Origin: Novipirellula aureliae
GTDB lineage: Bacteria > Planctomycetota > Planctomycetia > Pirellulales > Pirellulaceae
Direction: 5' to 3'
Length of the DNA stretch: 64,000 bases
Assembly: GCF_007860185.1 (NCBI RefSeq)
Contig: NZ_SJPY01000002.1
Location: 124,001-188,000 of the forward strand
In this document: positions 60,901 through 64,000 of the stretch, in pieces
How positions within the stretch are numbered: the first letter of the stretch is position 1
Layout of the letters: every line of letters starts with the position of its first letter
Translations under genes and position numbers: made by a program
Notes under the pieces: model-generated
The model's input: the letters and a program-made list of their open reading frames with translations, nothing else
The model's database searches: none
What the model was told of the DNA's origin: nothing

Positions 60901-61713
60901 GCAGGCACCTTCCGCGATACAGCAATCGACATCGATGCCGCGATAAACGATTCGGATTCTGAAAACGATTTGAACTTGAACAGTATTCAAATCGTCGACG
61001 GGCCAAGTCGTGGCCAAGCGGTTGCACTCGCCGATGGTTTCGTGCGTTACATTCCGTCGACCGGATTTGTGGGAACCGATTCGTTTACCTATACCATCTC
61101 GGATAACAATGGCCGTGTAAGTGACCCAGCAACGGTCCAGGTTCGAGTCGTATCGAGCGAACTCCAGAATCCGAACCGATTCGCGGATGTCGATAACGAT
61201 GGCAATGTTTCGGCTATCGATGCTTTGTTAATTATCAATCTGCTAACGGAACCGGGTACGTCAGCCAGTATCCCGGTTGAGCCGAATGATCGTGGCCCCA
61301 ACTTCTACGACACCAACGGTGACCGAGTCATCACGGCGAGTGATGCGTTGTTTGTCATCAATGAGCTAAACGCTCGTGGAACCACACCGCTCGGTGAACA
61401 AATCCAAGGCGAGTCGATTGAAAATCAAGCTTCTGCGGTCGTGCAAAGTGACGTGATTGGCTACACGACAACGGAAACGGTGGCCGTGATCGCTGATCCT
61501 CATTCAGATTTTGCTTTAGCACCGCGAGCGGATAAACTGGTATCCGATGCAAACGACGATGCATCGGCGATGTTTGCCGAAACAATCGATTGGTCAGACG
61601 ACGACATCATCGACTTGGTCGCTTCCGAGCGAACGGAAAGCGAGTCATCCGATCCAACCTTGTCCGCCATCGACTTGGCCTTGAGCGACTTCGAGGAGTT
61701 GAACGAAGGCTGA
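42970..61713 (+). CDS. Giant surface protein 2 (6247 residues) with matrixin domain
   Basis: A paralogue of the gene upstream, 118 bp away. It begins TKRRYSRKATKASKLATKLV followed by the LEPR-like LHHEALEKRELLAAE (about 25-40). Unlike protein 1 it then has a matrixin/M10-like zinc protease domain (about 155-370) with HEAGHGLGLAH at 323-333 and a Met-turn Met near 343, then prepeptidase-C. From about residue 517 it follows protein 1: Ig-like units; a second, dead metzincin-like domain (819-989, KTFGFAMKLGY); beta-helix with WGGI and DDTDIVH motifs (1150-1950); an insertion of about 450 residues (about 2380-2830); FEF-type modules (about 3 copies); GEVED (about 4307-4393); about eleven VNDAP modules (4397-6057); type I dockerin (DVDNDGNVSAIDALLIINLL, about 6065-6137); and an acidic tail. 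It may be an active, self-processing or surface-degrading protease scaffold. Start ATG 42970 is preferred since the basic LEPR leader begins there; an earlier frame from 42871 adds 33 residues. Confidence 0.9.
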   Translation: MTKRRYSRKATKASKLATKLVSRRLHHEALEKRELLAAELGLPGTNTPAALSSQLHLDELSQQNTMQQMIADNDPALQSSFVGPVQNGFAQTEFSTDFLQVQDEYGTQIAVASSFLDESPLAHPIFAEGTDPDYMDQWESDNRYGGHSGSPYDPVNIAGSRWTDTALDTSPETGDAVRLTWSIVPDGTMTNDGQPSNLIAFMDGIYGGDGATIADRPWFPIFEEAYSGWNGVSGVEFVYEPNDDGAAQGNDATGELGVRGDVRIFGANIDGDYNVLAFNYYPNGSGSSGFDGDQTIDTNDSFYQDYSDGPNGENRGLNNVIMHEAGHGLGLAHTIPVDGSKLMEPSLSTSFFGPQPDDILAVQSLYGDRFGDNDTIDKAVPIGTVGENPLTVIDVSIDANSDTDWYSFEGTTDDLVSIVAAPAGQVYNIGPEDGTILQTDSNRFSDLRIELHGPDGALLQAVDAGNLGQPEFVSSLRLPADGTYSIGVFGNSTLGDTSGTNTPTQMYSLAVSRSDVSDPTLIAVAPNGGELFDLDPSDQPNANIRKVAPRQLDVTFTGLNPLDAGTLDAISVYYSETGNFRTDSVLVTGVESLLEADGYTVTLRFSENLKDGFYQLSVTDQLMSINGFPFAPTNPEADPDNLGGFREVINFELELGGKVTAVVPQPIVGGVPRSDQIDVYFDDLDLFRGGTNITQPGFYQLVDTQNSVTTEDDVVHLPTSVAMDFENRKVTLTFASNLNSLVTAGDSLRLRVGDTNAFESISVTNHVVPNNFLSDPGLSAGTANTIPSAATGSWSTIVTGQEIRNNTASDLPFAVDNPGGTTEPGHRDVEIENHYLYTWDKDYDNEITQIPYTFLRNVPYASNSQGTPLYNQINPDQEQRFLEILEIFETQLGIDFYEADNGLELIVGDLATVSSTAQSAPGGISGIGGLDRVTMDALDFTDATDNAFGGEFFVSALKTFGFAMKLGYADDLPPGTTMSLQDEYPDPERTGPFVTEWAFPGTNDILHGLYLYQAESLDVDLYRVDVTEPGTLKGQTLAERLSDASLLDTRLQLYRQESSGQLTLLSANDDYFSSDSFIEFDVQPGTYFFGVSSEGNNDYDVNEGKTFSGGVSEGQYELRVDFVSNTGSTIVDAGGSELDGDRDGEAGGNYNFWFKPATANTIYVRKSAAFSTPGTGTIGSVSNPYDNIPAAIAAADALVQNGRRDVVIRLLPNAGADNDVTTVGDNLAYEIGYIDALNQTLEDGRNLDLPGGIQLVIDAGVIMKFLDSRISVGSDDDGFDRSGSSIQVQGTPDLPVYFTSYNDRTLGANSNPLTSVTPATSDWGGIEIRNDIDRLQGRDDLERSGIFGNYINHAQFTFGGGEVSTIGRVVSPIQLSEARAEISYNDLQNNTSAISADANTFEFTTFASPRFQDQSVSGNGFVADYDRVGPSVHGNFIADNFNNGLVIRIDTPVGGELEQLDVAARFDDTDIVHILTENLIVSGNPGGPVDQTTRPSPIIGIQAGGPGTIAAGTYQYSYTFVDRFGAESLASSPQTIDLIPTARTINLSNIPAATGDYVGRRLYRSVGGGPFQLVATLDKSSPSYVDNVATPSTSAARLDVTADNISRARLNASLIIDPGMIIKNQGARIELGFGATMIAEGTDGNEVIFTSRDDDRYGASGSFDTAGDGDSSGASGDWAGIYASPTSRLSIDHSLLTFAGGITGIGGGTGSFNAIQIHQADARIANSVFESNDGGVGGTQNDGRVGYAPNDSATIFVTNAQPTIVGNTFANNAGSAININVNSLNAEFNHDLGRQTGASDSFAIPPANQGPVIRGNRMSGNDTNGLDIRGEVLTTEVVFDDTDIVHVLREDIEIPDFHTYGGMRLESSSTESLVVKADGAEILATGRALDIDDRIGGRLMVVGQPGFPVVMTSIHDNTVGAGFTPAGEPQNDTVSATTAPSPGDWQGLKFDSYSYDRNVAVETEREGMIAGTGDSNSVIGNQQDLGQLAEDEKSGDENIRLGFNVHGSIAANEDQDLFSFEGTSGTMVWLDIDRTEAGLDTVLELLDGNGRVLALSQDSRTESNLGQLTFVNSALMRDGHALPMQLDHDPLVNATYEYLDLYSTNDGDAGMRVVLPGVSGTRNTYYVRVRSSNSAADYTTLAAIDNSRSMGGSTTGGYELSIRLKEVADFAGSVVRYADLRYANQAIVAVGLPAHSPLAGELFNAGGTLDLGSLGNLDRGAISIAGTADGSPDNYDFSVIRDSIQQIQGSADAVNDSMSFVFDVDWADGLTRPNTNLYLYDGDQLIAIGTDSNILDDQTTPFVPGQTTSETDLSRGSLGNRDAYIGPLELSVGGDYQVVVGTNGQMPSDMTQFTDIDSANPGARLEPLDPTIRIIDDRFDGASGSTVPSFSTGPVATQVGFEDDGSNILPWQFGDVPLLVLGNSPTSGNASALSIYNPFTGRHDAIIEEATSAPIGAAAQSLRGDAIAIRTQNSGALNDANTSTTYSITADGQFAALGSTGIGTYEYFRTGGANPADTNRLDNEGMEFSALAFYNDTNSQTRYLYGLANRGDFEGSTVAANANNADIIGPSAGPQNANNLIYRLDPDTGAAISRRNLDMPGGFESANPLDPRIQNNSGGSYPEETPWAGTNVVAQIQIPTESPATGFNTGDVVELVADIDGGTFLWAFTETGAVWQVTFSEGGNNNYAAGDIRGEAVLVVDPTVTAATAGIDFITDADGNQLVFDRVTTGPANFQDVNDTIGISQLYYGIGRVTTPGVPVALDAPARFYAFDMVNRTAEPIFAFGGEYVAVDQNSSGGTYTSLFFSPLDQTLWHLSDTLNTESGHGFNALQDRAAVNGGGSLRFGFDQLNDDYSHLSDGVFDGSPDAADLQDFSGYNFLGGAHGSVQSNTLDLSGMSAADLPMLYFTYLLDSENVNADSNVQGGSNRAGLDDVMRDSLRVMVAGDDGQWQLVATNNMDDSIDGRIWDDERGAVHEYDPEGSQGYTNVFEQRFVQELFDDDEFRQARIDLGPWAGQENVRIRFEFTTAGEARPDQSEIQAIRGDLIVDGQTIQVSGAMPDRLATNQGDVLPVLTKSFEFDHGLVLQMPSGAQVTSQLPLRRPDGTTILTFVPGIATGPGQVGVQPTDTPADVAQNVGNYLDFFDGDVTTSAALSDNRLGWVGFVGETQVGDYTLDGADQLILSQPGVEDDAIPIDVDISMTDIQVRDAIQVALASEIHYLDGAPTLAAFPVVGLTNAVRLYDLAIAQSGTGTINAVAGNDSLATAQNLDGEEWSLGFDTNIDNSTARPHLSISALGDNTFDYYSFTVDQAGATAGFDIDASSFDTELFLYDSSGNLLAANDDDYNVSPGDNGTTSIRDSYIEYTFATPGVYTIAVGQFSSYDFLGGLAGNPVPFGGVYQLNISLDGRPVESDLSQTPLTLINGENTGISNMPGSQFGVYSDNSLDGLIRAGERSRGLGGDNGVYIDDIVIGLAERGEMFSGTTGGKDLADNPYHEALYYNPLTGLVAPVQDEIVSGSYQLEIRSGQEYLGANNSGKDNRIGINDRLADAFNIVVVSSGDQLVDGDTFELSNGSETIRFEFNDTTDTATSSLDDNSNFEISYRPSDTAGQVAQTIRSAINNTSVHSVLGAEATSLGGQLIDATDTTIVIHGYLAANTLGSTDFTSPQSGNTHLFGTPTGQDVVLGYDNGDQNLHRDQGQFIVDSNTISFSQGTAIDIIAGTSEPDPKVPDEGNRPKPGAVQNLPVLNNQQLVPGAVVQNNLLISNGNGINLEGDGTTDGAASAYSRIVNNTIYNSGSAIRVANGASPTILNNVLIDNSVGLVGVDEGLTVIRKTTLSGNGSTDNGIGTGTEAIVNPGGSLFVNPDDTNFDLGAGRPNFYPAAGSVIVDNSIASQGDRGSLVSVKNAVGISQSPIIVTDRDLSGQLRKSSSGSSGQGTNTAIDIGALDRSDSTGPKATLISPSDNDTLGIDVDPTTTSLQLSSGIYHFFEILISDTNGVGPDNSTITADQISLVENGVELLPGTDYTIGFSAGNRTLRLTPAGGVWRPDAVYEILLKNQDEILGDGSTVRGISDLADQLLQPNRATGETRFTIVMPEVKLDYGDAPASYGTLLDHSGARHTISTSRLPKLGNYVDVDLNGNPSPGSDDTPANLTVTATGAALVVNAIAGTHSVEVSLSSMPVGGETLVVTVDGQATTLELLTDDQVRSSNNIAVPFLPSDTLEQITAQIATTIHTRVSASGDSIVVAVDPLDATKLTLLAIDDEDGLSVGTFAGTSGDLFVFTQPGEGPGVVTADQVLGYLNPLDPAGTNVAISVGGTGRLDGWIDFDGSGTFELGEKVFDSTPVTNGINMLNISVPATATAGNTWMRLRISEEGNLTPTGIAVGGEVEDYQVSILPIALPVPNDDTFTVAEDDILSAVTGSVQGTLFDNDILGTQEFPVRYIVGDSPLHGSLTVIDATTGEFSYEPNEDFYGEDTFTYRLSTQDNTLGTATQFATVTINVTPVNDAPGAVDQSFTMIEDAADVLRIPASALLTGATGHATPVITTAPQDESDQVLRVISITGGSTTGDTTTGTTIHAGNAATTAITVEGGTLTATFDGSGTLTEVQYRPKLDFNSDNLRLADDSLRLDSFLFTVEDDGVLILDDGSVDPAPKTPLTAFATATIQVTPQNDAPVGVSDVVNAIEDQPITIFASDLLANDLRGPASAADENNAVNGNDGVNTLIEPIALVDPTLGTISLTATGDILFTPAADVYGNVSFTYTIVDQGVDEAVDGTRTSNPLTTLVTSTIYVEPVNDAPVAHDRTLTFKEAAEPAGPSRLTFFPADILAAKDGQTPNTGSNSTAIAPYDESNQSLRLVAFTAASGTLDVNDIVGGTGSGTLTTAEGGTLEFFFEDGLFIRGTYQPAADYNERAPFAANDFFAYTIADDGQTVFPDGSPSIDLPDERSVDSGIVTITVTETNDAPVFETMPSLDILERDDSLPTTVPNFILSQSPGPVTAEDETEFQQLTFVILEDQSTVPAGLMLEVPKVLADGSLEVSPAPDQFGTATYVLRATDSEPGNPNFNDPRFTERTFTINVRPVNDAPRFNDSLLGTGDQVDPVAPNTIVDDAYSVGADGNITYTLREDNTQALGDTSVPFYIPINASTTSSGYNRIGLMDVFLPGPSNETAATLGGSQVLEIFSIPQTTRLGGTLTSVLDNGVLVGVNYVPPVNYNRDIGAADSFEYIVRDDSTTGGETWSIDNDGLVPDLLTSTNEVRFLLNAVNDRPEFGTSTNNIEIAEDSNRVTLSNFAIGINAGPPATATDEYNQLSTFRVTSLDFAPEDAATYFSEFPTISSDGTLRFKPAANAFGSFDFEIILTDEGPDNATRGDLTSSLPTTLTIDVQPKNDPPQIDPSVDPLEFMMLEDGSVVIPVNGDSTNPGLLDVFLVGPGNEGDDVTPGGNQTLELATPIPATSASGGTITAIRDTSGNITALRYQPKIDFVGDDSFIYTVVDDGVTVNVGTGGSVIDDPRVNANTVSFRVLPVNDAPIFSGGTDVISDEDADSGLGRGVVRIPDWATNVQAGPSTAVDEIDGLGSVTAQNPRFEIVQTSGDTNLFTTAPTAPVSGSSATLSYVLAPDANGTATFTATLIDDGPNDASNGDESVGETKTFTITVRAVNDPPTFIAGGDVLVDEDSGPYNAPWATQISPGPVDEQDQTVSFSVLLPAGSETLFASAPTINEQGQLQFTPAPDAAGSVNLTVVATDSIGASSGQSPLQITIRQVNDAPTPVEDVLDPSDEDSTITIPVSQLLANDFDPDSATNPNEKITLVMDPQSFSTRGAEVLFDEVNQTISYNPTMADQLQVLAPGETLTDRFFYSIRDESGVESAQVPVSILISGVNDAPRLVEDNPTLNSSGDTVIAPLNNDTDIDGDIIPSTLRIELQPAFGSINVSADGVITYTPFPSFSGQDSFSYTVADNLGLRSEPALVIIDANAKPVARDDSAGTFRDTAIDIDAAINDSDSENDLNLNSIQIVDGPSRGQAVALADGFVRYIPSTGFVGTDSFTYTISDNNGRVSDPATVQVRVVSSELQNPNRFADVDNDGNVSAIDALLIINLLTEPGTSASIPVEPNDRGPNFYDTNGDRVITASDALFVINELNARGTTPLGEQIQGESIENQASAVVQSDVIGYTTTETVAVIADPHSDFALAPRADKLVSDANDDASAMFAETIDWSDDDIIDLVASERTESESSDPTLSAIDLALSDFEELNEG

Positions 61714-61825
61714 TCCGCCGATTTGTCGCAATGGCTGGAGGATTGATCTTTGCATGGCCCGTGCGTCCAAAGTGCAAAGGTCGCCTCTGGCAGTAGGATG
61801 TTGCCCGCCTCGCCTTGGTCGAGCC

Positions 61826-61921
61826 TTGAGACTTGAGACTTGAGACTTGAGACTTGAGACTTGAGACTTGAGACTTGAGACTTGAGACTTGAGACTTGAG
61901 ACTTGAGACTTGAGACTTGAG
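61826..61921. repeat. Heptanucleotide TTGAGAC array
   Basis: About 13 perfect copies of TTGAGAC begin roughly 110 bp after the second giant gene. Seven is not divisible by three, so copy-number change would alter any overlapping frame; none is convincing here. It is a simple repeat likely to vary in length among strains. Confidence 0.9.
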
Positions 61922-62060
61922 CCTGTTTCGGGCCGAATGGTTGTCGGGGCGGGGAACAAGGCTAACACCGTTAACCCAAAATTCCCACAGCCCGTCAACG
62001 TTAGTCAAGTAGAAATAACCATGTCTAGCCCGGATGATTCATTAGCCGTTTTGGCGATAG

Positions 62061-62178
62061 CGGCCTGCTGATTTAATCGGTTTGACTCGACTTATTGTTT
62101 AACGCCAAACCATAGGCGATCGCTTATGGAAAAGCTGACGCCTTCGGCTAAGCGTTAAACGATTAAATCAGCAGGCCG
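62061..62178 (+). repeat. Palindromic 118-bp element, copy B
   Basis: Bounded by perfect 19-bp inverted repeats at 62061-62079 and 62160-62178. The interior (GTTTAACGC/GCGTTAAAC arms, CATAGGCGATCGCTTATG palindrome) is almost identical to copies A and C, but the stem bases differ from copy A at matching positions on both arms. Confidence 0.88.
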
Positions 62179-62219
62179 ATAGCCACGGCTGCGTGATTTG
62201 TCGTGTGAACCGTGGCTAA

Positions 62220-62337
62220 CGGCCTGCTGATTTAATCGGTTTGACTCGACTTATTGTTTAACGCCAAGCCATAGGCGACCGCTTATGGAAAAGCTGACGC
62301 CTTCGGCTAAGCGTTAAACGATTAAATCAGCAGCCCG
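62220..62337 (+). repeat. Palindromic 118-bp element, copy C
   Basis: Same layout as copy B, direct orientation, 41 bp downstream of it. One mismatch in the terminal arms (GGCC against GCCC at the right end). The inner GCGATCGC palindrome reads GCGACCGC. Confidence 0.85.
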
Positions 62338-62454
62338 CTATCGCCAAAACGGCTAATACGCAGACTGTTTTTCGAGCAATGAACGTAAACGCTTGAAGGC
62401 GTAGACTTAGCAAAACAATTTCCAAGCCCATGAATCATCCGGGCTAGCGATTAG

Positions 62455-62548
62455 CCCCGGATCGCGGGAGCGCATCCGGGGGTCTGAGGAAGCAAATCAA
62501 CCTTTCGCCGTCCGTAGTCCGACGGTGCTCGCTCCGCTCGACCGTCGG
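62455..62548. repeat. Two short palindromes upstream of the acetolactate decarboxylase gene
   Basis: CCCCGGAT (62455-62462) pairs with ATCCGGGG (62474-62481) around an 11-base loop, and CCGACGGT (62519-62526) pairs with ACCGTCGG (62541-62548) around a 14-base loop. Both are preceded by TTAGCC- or TAGTCC-like sequence. They belong to the repeat-rich spacer 61714-62769, which has no gene. Confidence 0.6.
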
Positions 62549-62769
62549 CTAATGGCCGAAATCCCTCCGGGGTGTTTATCGTCTGCCGTTGTTGCGATTT
62601 CAGCCAAGCTGGTCGATTCGGGGAAATTGTACTTGTCAGACACCGGTCGGACTCTTGCATCGGCTTGAAATAGTAGCGATCATCTAGGTAGTTATCGATG
62701 CTTACCGTGAAACCGCTCGATCACGATCGAGTCGGTATCCCCGCGAATGACCAACTAGGAGTGATGAAC

Positions 62770-63612
62770 ATGAAACCTGCAACCGAGGTGCTAGCCCGTT
62801 TGGTTTGCTTACCTGGGCTTTTGTGCAGTGTCCTGTTGCCCGCCTCGTTCGGGTACTGTCAAGATGCGCTTGCCACAGCAAATCGTAACGAGCTATCCGC
62901 TTCGCTACGTCAAGACCGAAGCGAGACGTATTTTCAATATTCCATTTGGGGCGCCTTCGTCAACAAGGTGTTTGAAGGCGATTTGTCGGTCGCCGAGATG
63001 AAAAAACGCGGCGATGTCGGACTCGGTTCCTACACGCTGCTCGAAGGCGAATTGGTCATGCTAGACGGTATTCCCTACCGCATCGAAGAAACGGGAGTGG
63101 TCAGCGTTCCAAAGGACGAAGACAAAATCGTCTATGCAAATGCGGCATTCTTTGATGAGGATGCGAGCTTCGAGATTCCAGAAATCAATAACTACGAGAT
63201 GTTGCGGCAAATCATTCGCGACCGCTTACCATCTCTCAACTATTTTTATGCCTTCAAAATCACGGGCACCTTCGAGTCAATGAAGTGTGGTGGGCTCTCA
63301 AGACAAGAACCTCCTTTTAAAGATGGACTTGATATCCTAATTCCCAACCGCCCTGTTTTTGAACGTCAGAATTTCAAGGGCACGCTGATCGGTTTCTATT
63401 GCCCTGGTTTCATCGGAGACATCAATGTCGAGGGCTTTCATTTTCACTTCATTTCCGACGACAAGCAATTTGGCGGACATGCGATGGAATTTAAAGCCAA
63501 AGACCTTCATGTCGCGATCGATAAAATGAAGCAGTATACCTTCGTTCTGCCGGAATCCGAGAAGTTTGAAGCGGTCGAATTCGACAAACAATTCCAATAC
63601 CAGCAGAAGTAA
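62770..63612 (+). CDS. budA: Secreted alpha-acetolactate decarboxylase
   Basis: A 280-residue protein with an N-terminal signal peptide (LARLVCLPGLLCSVLLPASF, residues about 9-28) and the acetolactate decarboxylase fold. The three zinc ligands appear as FHFHF...GGH: His224, His226 and His237, matching the 2- and 11-residue spacing of the known enzyme (194/196/207). The segment GDVGLGSYTLLEGELVMLDG also matches. The enzyme converts acetolactate to acetoin. ATG 62770 is chosen because AGGAG (62757-62761) is 8 bases upstream; ATG 62764 would sit too close. It is exported, which is known for some Bacillus-type homologues but unusual in context. It is probably not part of a butanediol operon, as no such genes are near. 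Confidence 0.9.
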   Translation: MKPATEVLARLVCLPGLLCSVLLPASFGYCQDALATANRNELSASLRQDRSETYFQYSIWGAFVNKVFEGDLSVAEMKKRGDVGLGSYTLLEGELVMLDGIPYRIEETGVVSVPKDEDKIVYANAAFFDEDASFEIPEINNYEMLRQIIRDRLPSLNYFYAFKITGTFESMKCGGLSRQEPPFKDGLDILIPNRPVFERQNFKGTLIGFYCPGFIGDINVEGFHFHFISDDKQFGGHAMEFKAKDLHVAIDKMKQYTFVLPESEKFEAVEFDKQFQYQQK

Positions 63613-63699
63613 AGTGTCATCGCTGGGCGGTTAAAGAGAAACGTTTGGATGCATCATGTGACGAGGCTCTATTAACGCTCTATTAACGGCGCCGCATCA

Positions 63700-64000
63700 T
63701 TATTTAACAATCGTCTTTCGCGATCGCCTTCTAAACAAGCATAACGCGGTCGCTCCCGTCATGGCAGCTAGGCTGCTCGGTTCGGGAACGGCGGAAACCG
63801 ATCCGACCACAAACCGGAACGTGCCAGTGTCGGTCACGCTTCCGCCGCCAGCGTCTGCGGTTAGATTTCCCACAGCCGTGAGCTCGAGATCGTAAACGCC
63901 TTGCGCAGTAAATCCAAAGTTATAGTGATCGTGACCTCCAACTCCCATCGCCAATACATCGGAAGAATCAATTCCACCATACGTCTGCCAGTAGATCGAT
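63700..64000 (-). CDS. C-terminal part of a choice-of-anchor M-like PEP-CTERM protein (partial)
   Basis: The frame runs off the right edge of the window; about 100 C-terminal residues are visible. A segment GGHDHYNFGFTAQGVYDLEL resembles the short 'HxHxNW.F...G.Y' domain of choice-of-anchor M surface proteins. The end is a PEP-CTERM signal: VPEPSSLAAMTGATALCLF followed by RRRSRK, which directs sorting and cleavage by an exosortase. The protein is probably cell-surface or exported. The rest of the gene lies beyond the window and the full domain order cannot be told. Confidence 0.85.
   Translation of the reverse strand, partial: SIYWQTYGGIDSSDVLAMGVGGHDHYNFGFTAQGVYDLELTAVGNLTADAGGGSVTDTGTFRFVVGSVSAVPEPSSLAAMTGATALCLFRRRSRKTIVK

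Larger units (their letters stand above)
62026..62446. repeat. Nested inverted-repeat island containing two 118-bp palindromic elements
   Basis: The outermost arms are TAGCCCGGATGATTCAT (62026-62042) and its complement (62430-62446). Inside, a 22-bp arm at 62041-62062 pairs with 62336-62357. Inside that, element B (62061-62178) and element C (62220-62337) are bounded by CGGCCTGCTGATTTAATCG and complement (C has one mismatch). Between them TAGCCACGG (62180-62188) pairs with CCGTGGCTA (62210-62218). Many arms begin TAGCC. No genes lie inside. Confidence 0.9.

Noticed and set aside
25968-61713. Many frames of 60-320 codons on both strands inside the giant genes
   Set aside because: They are shadows of the long coding frames; codon pattern and module structure favour the single plus-strand frame.
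61607-62008. Minus-strand frame with SLKSQVS repeats
   Set aside because: Produced by the TTGAGAC heptamer array and lacks a start site or homology.
62451-62660. Short minus-strand gene near 62.5 kb
   Set aside because: It overlaps hairpin repeats and lacks RBS and recognisable domains.

Overview
The window looks like chromosome of a marine planctomycete of the Rhodopirellula/Pirellulaceae type. The evidence is the combination of two very large surface proteins with an N-terminal LEPR-like motif, type I dockerin, GEVED and 'VNDAP' cadherin-like modules; a PEP-CTERM protein; families common in planctomycetes (DUF1571, standalone RNA polymerase alpha-CTD protein); and repeat-rich spacers. No tRNA, rRNA, CRISPR array or complete insertion sequence was seen. 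Left part (1-8.4 kb): a rightward cluster encodes a standalone alpha-CTD protein, a four-helix membrane protein with a beta-sandwich tail, a second beta-sandwich protein, a small P-loop ATPase, a STAS protein and a minimal histidine kinase. A leftward cluster encodes a large TPR protein, a coiled-coil protein and a small conserved protein, followed by a MazG-type pyrophosphohydrolase. Middle part (8.4-25.3 kb): mostly housekeeping genes, namely a MaoC-like hydratase, DUF1571 protein, TPR membrane protein, ClpC ATPase, overlapping hisI and RidA-family genes, a short GT2 protein, DUF502 and ComF proteins, an ECF sigma factor, FabH, a gluzincin-type secreted peptidase, a 32-residue basic protein, FabZ, and a response regulator fused to an RsbW-like ATPase domain. 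Right part (26-61.7 kb): two uninterrupted reading frames of about 5627 and 6247 codons lie head to tail, 118 bp apart, and fill more than half the window. They are paralogues with the same module order. Both carry a metzincin-like domain in which all zinc ligands are lost; only the second has an extra N-terminal matrixin domain with an intact HEAGHGLGLAH site. The first has expanded an unnamed '...FEF...' module (at least 11 copies), the second the VNDAP modules (about 11 copies). They are probably secreted or cell-surface adhesin-like proteins. Downstream come a 1-kb island of nested inverted repeats, a secreted acetolactate decarboxylase and the end of a PEP-CTERM protein. The non-coding DNA is unusually structured. 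A 118-bp palindromic element occurs three times, with stem changes that compensate each other. A 70-bp tandem array at 20.1-20.6 kb appears to be an expanded form of a single-copy element at 4.2 kb. There are also pentamer (GGTAG-type) and heptamer (TTGAGAC) arrays and several perfect hairpins. These repeats and the pseudoprotease giants are the most interesting material in the window.
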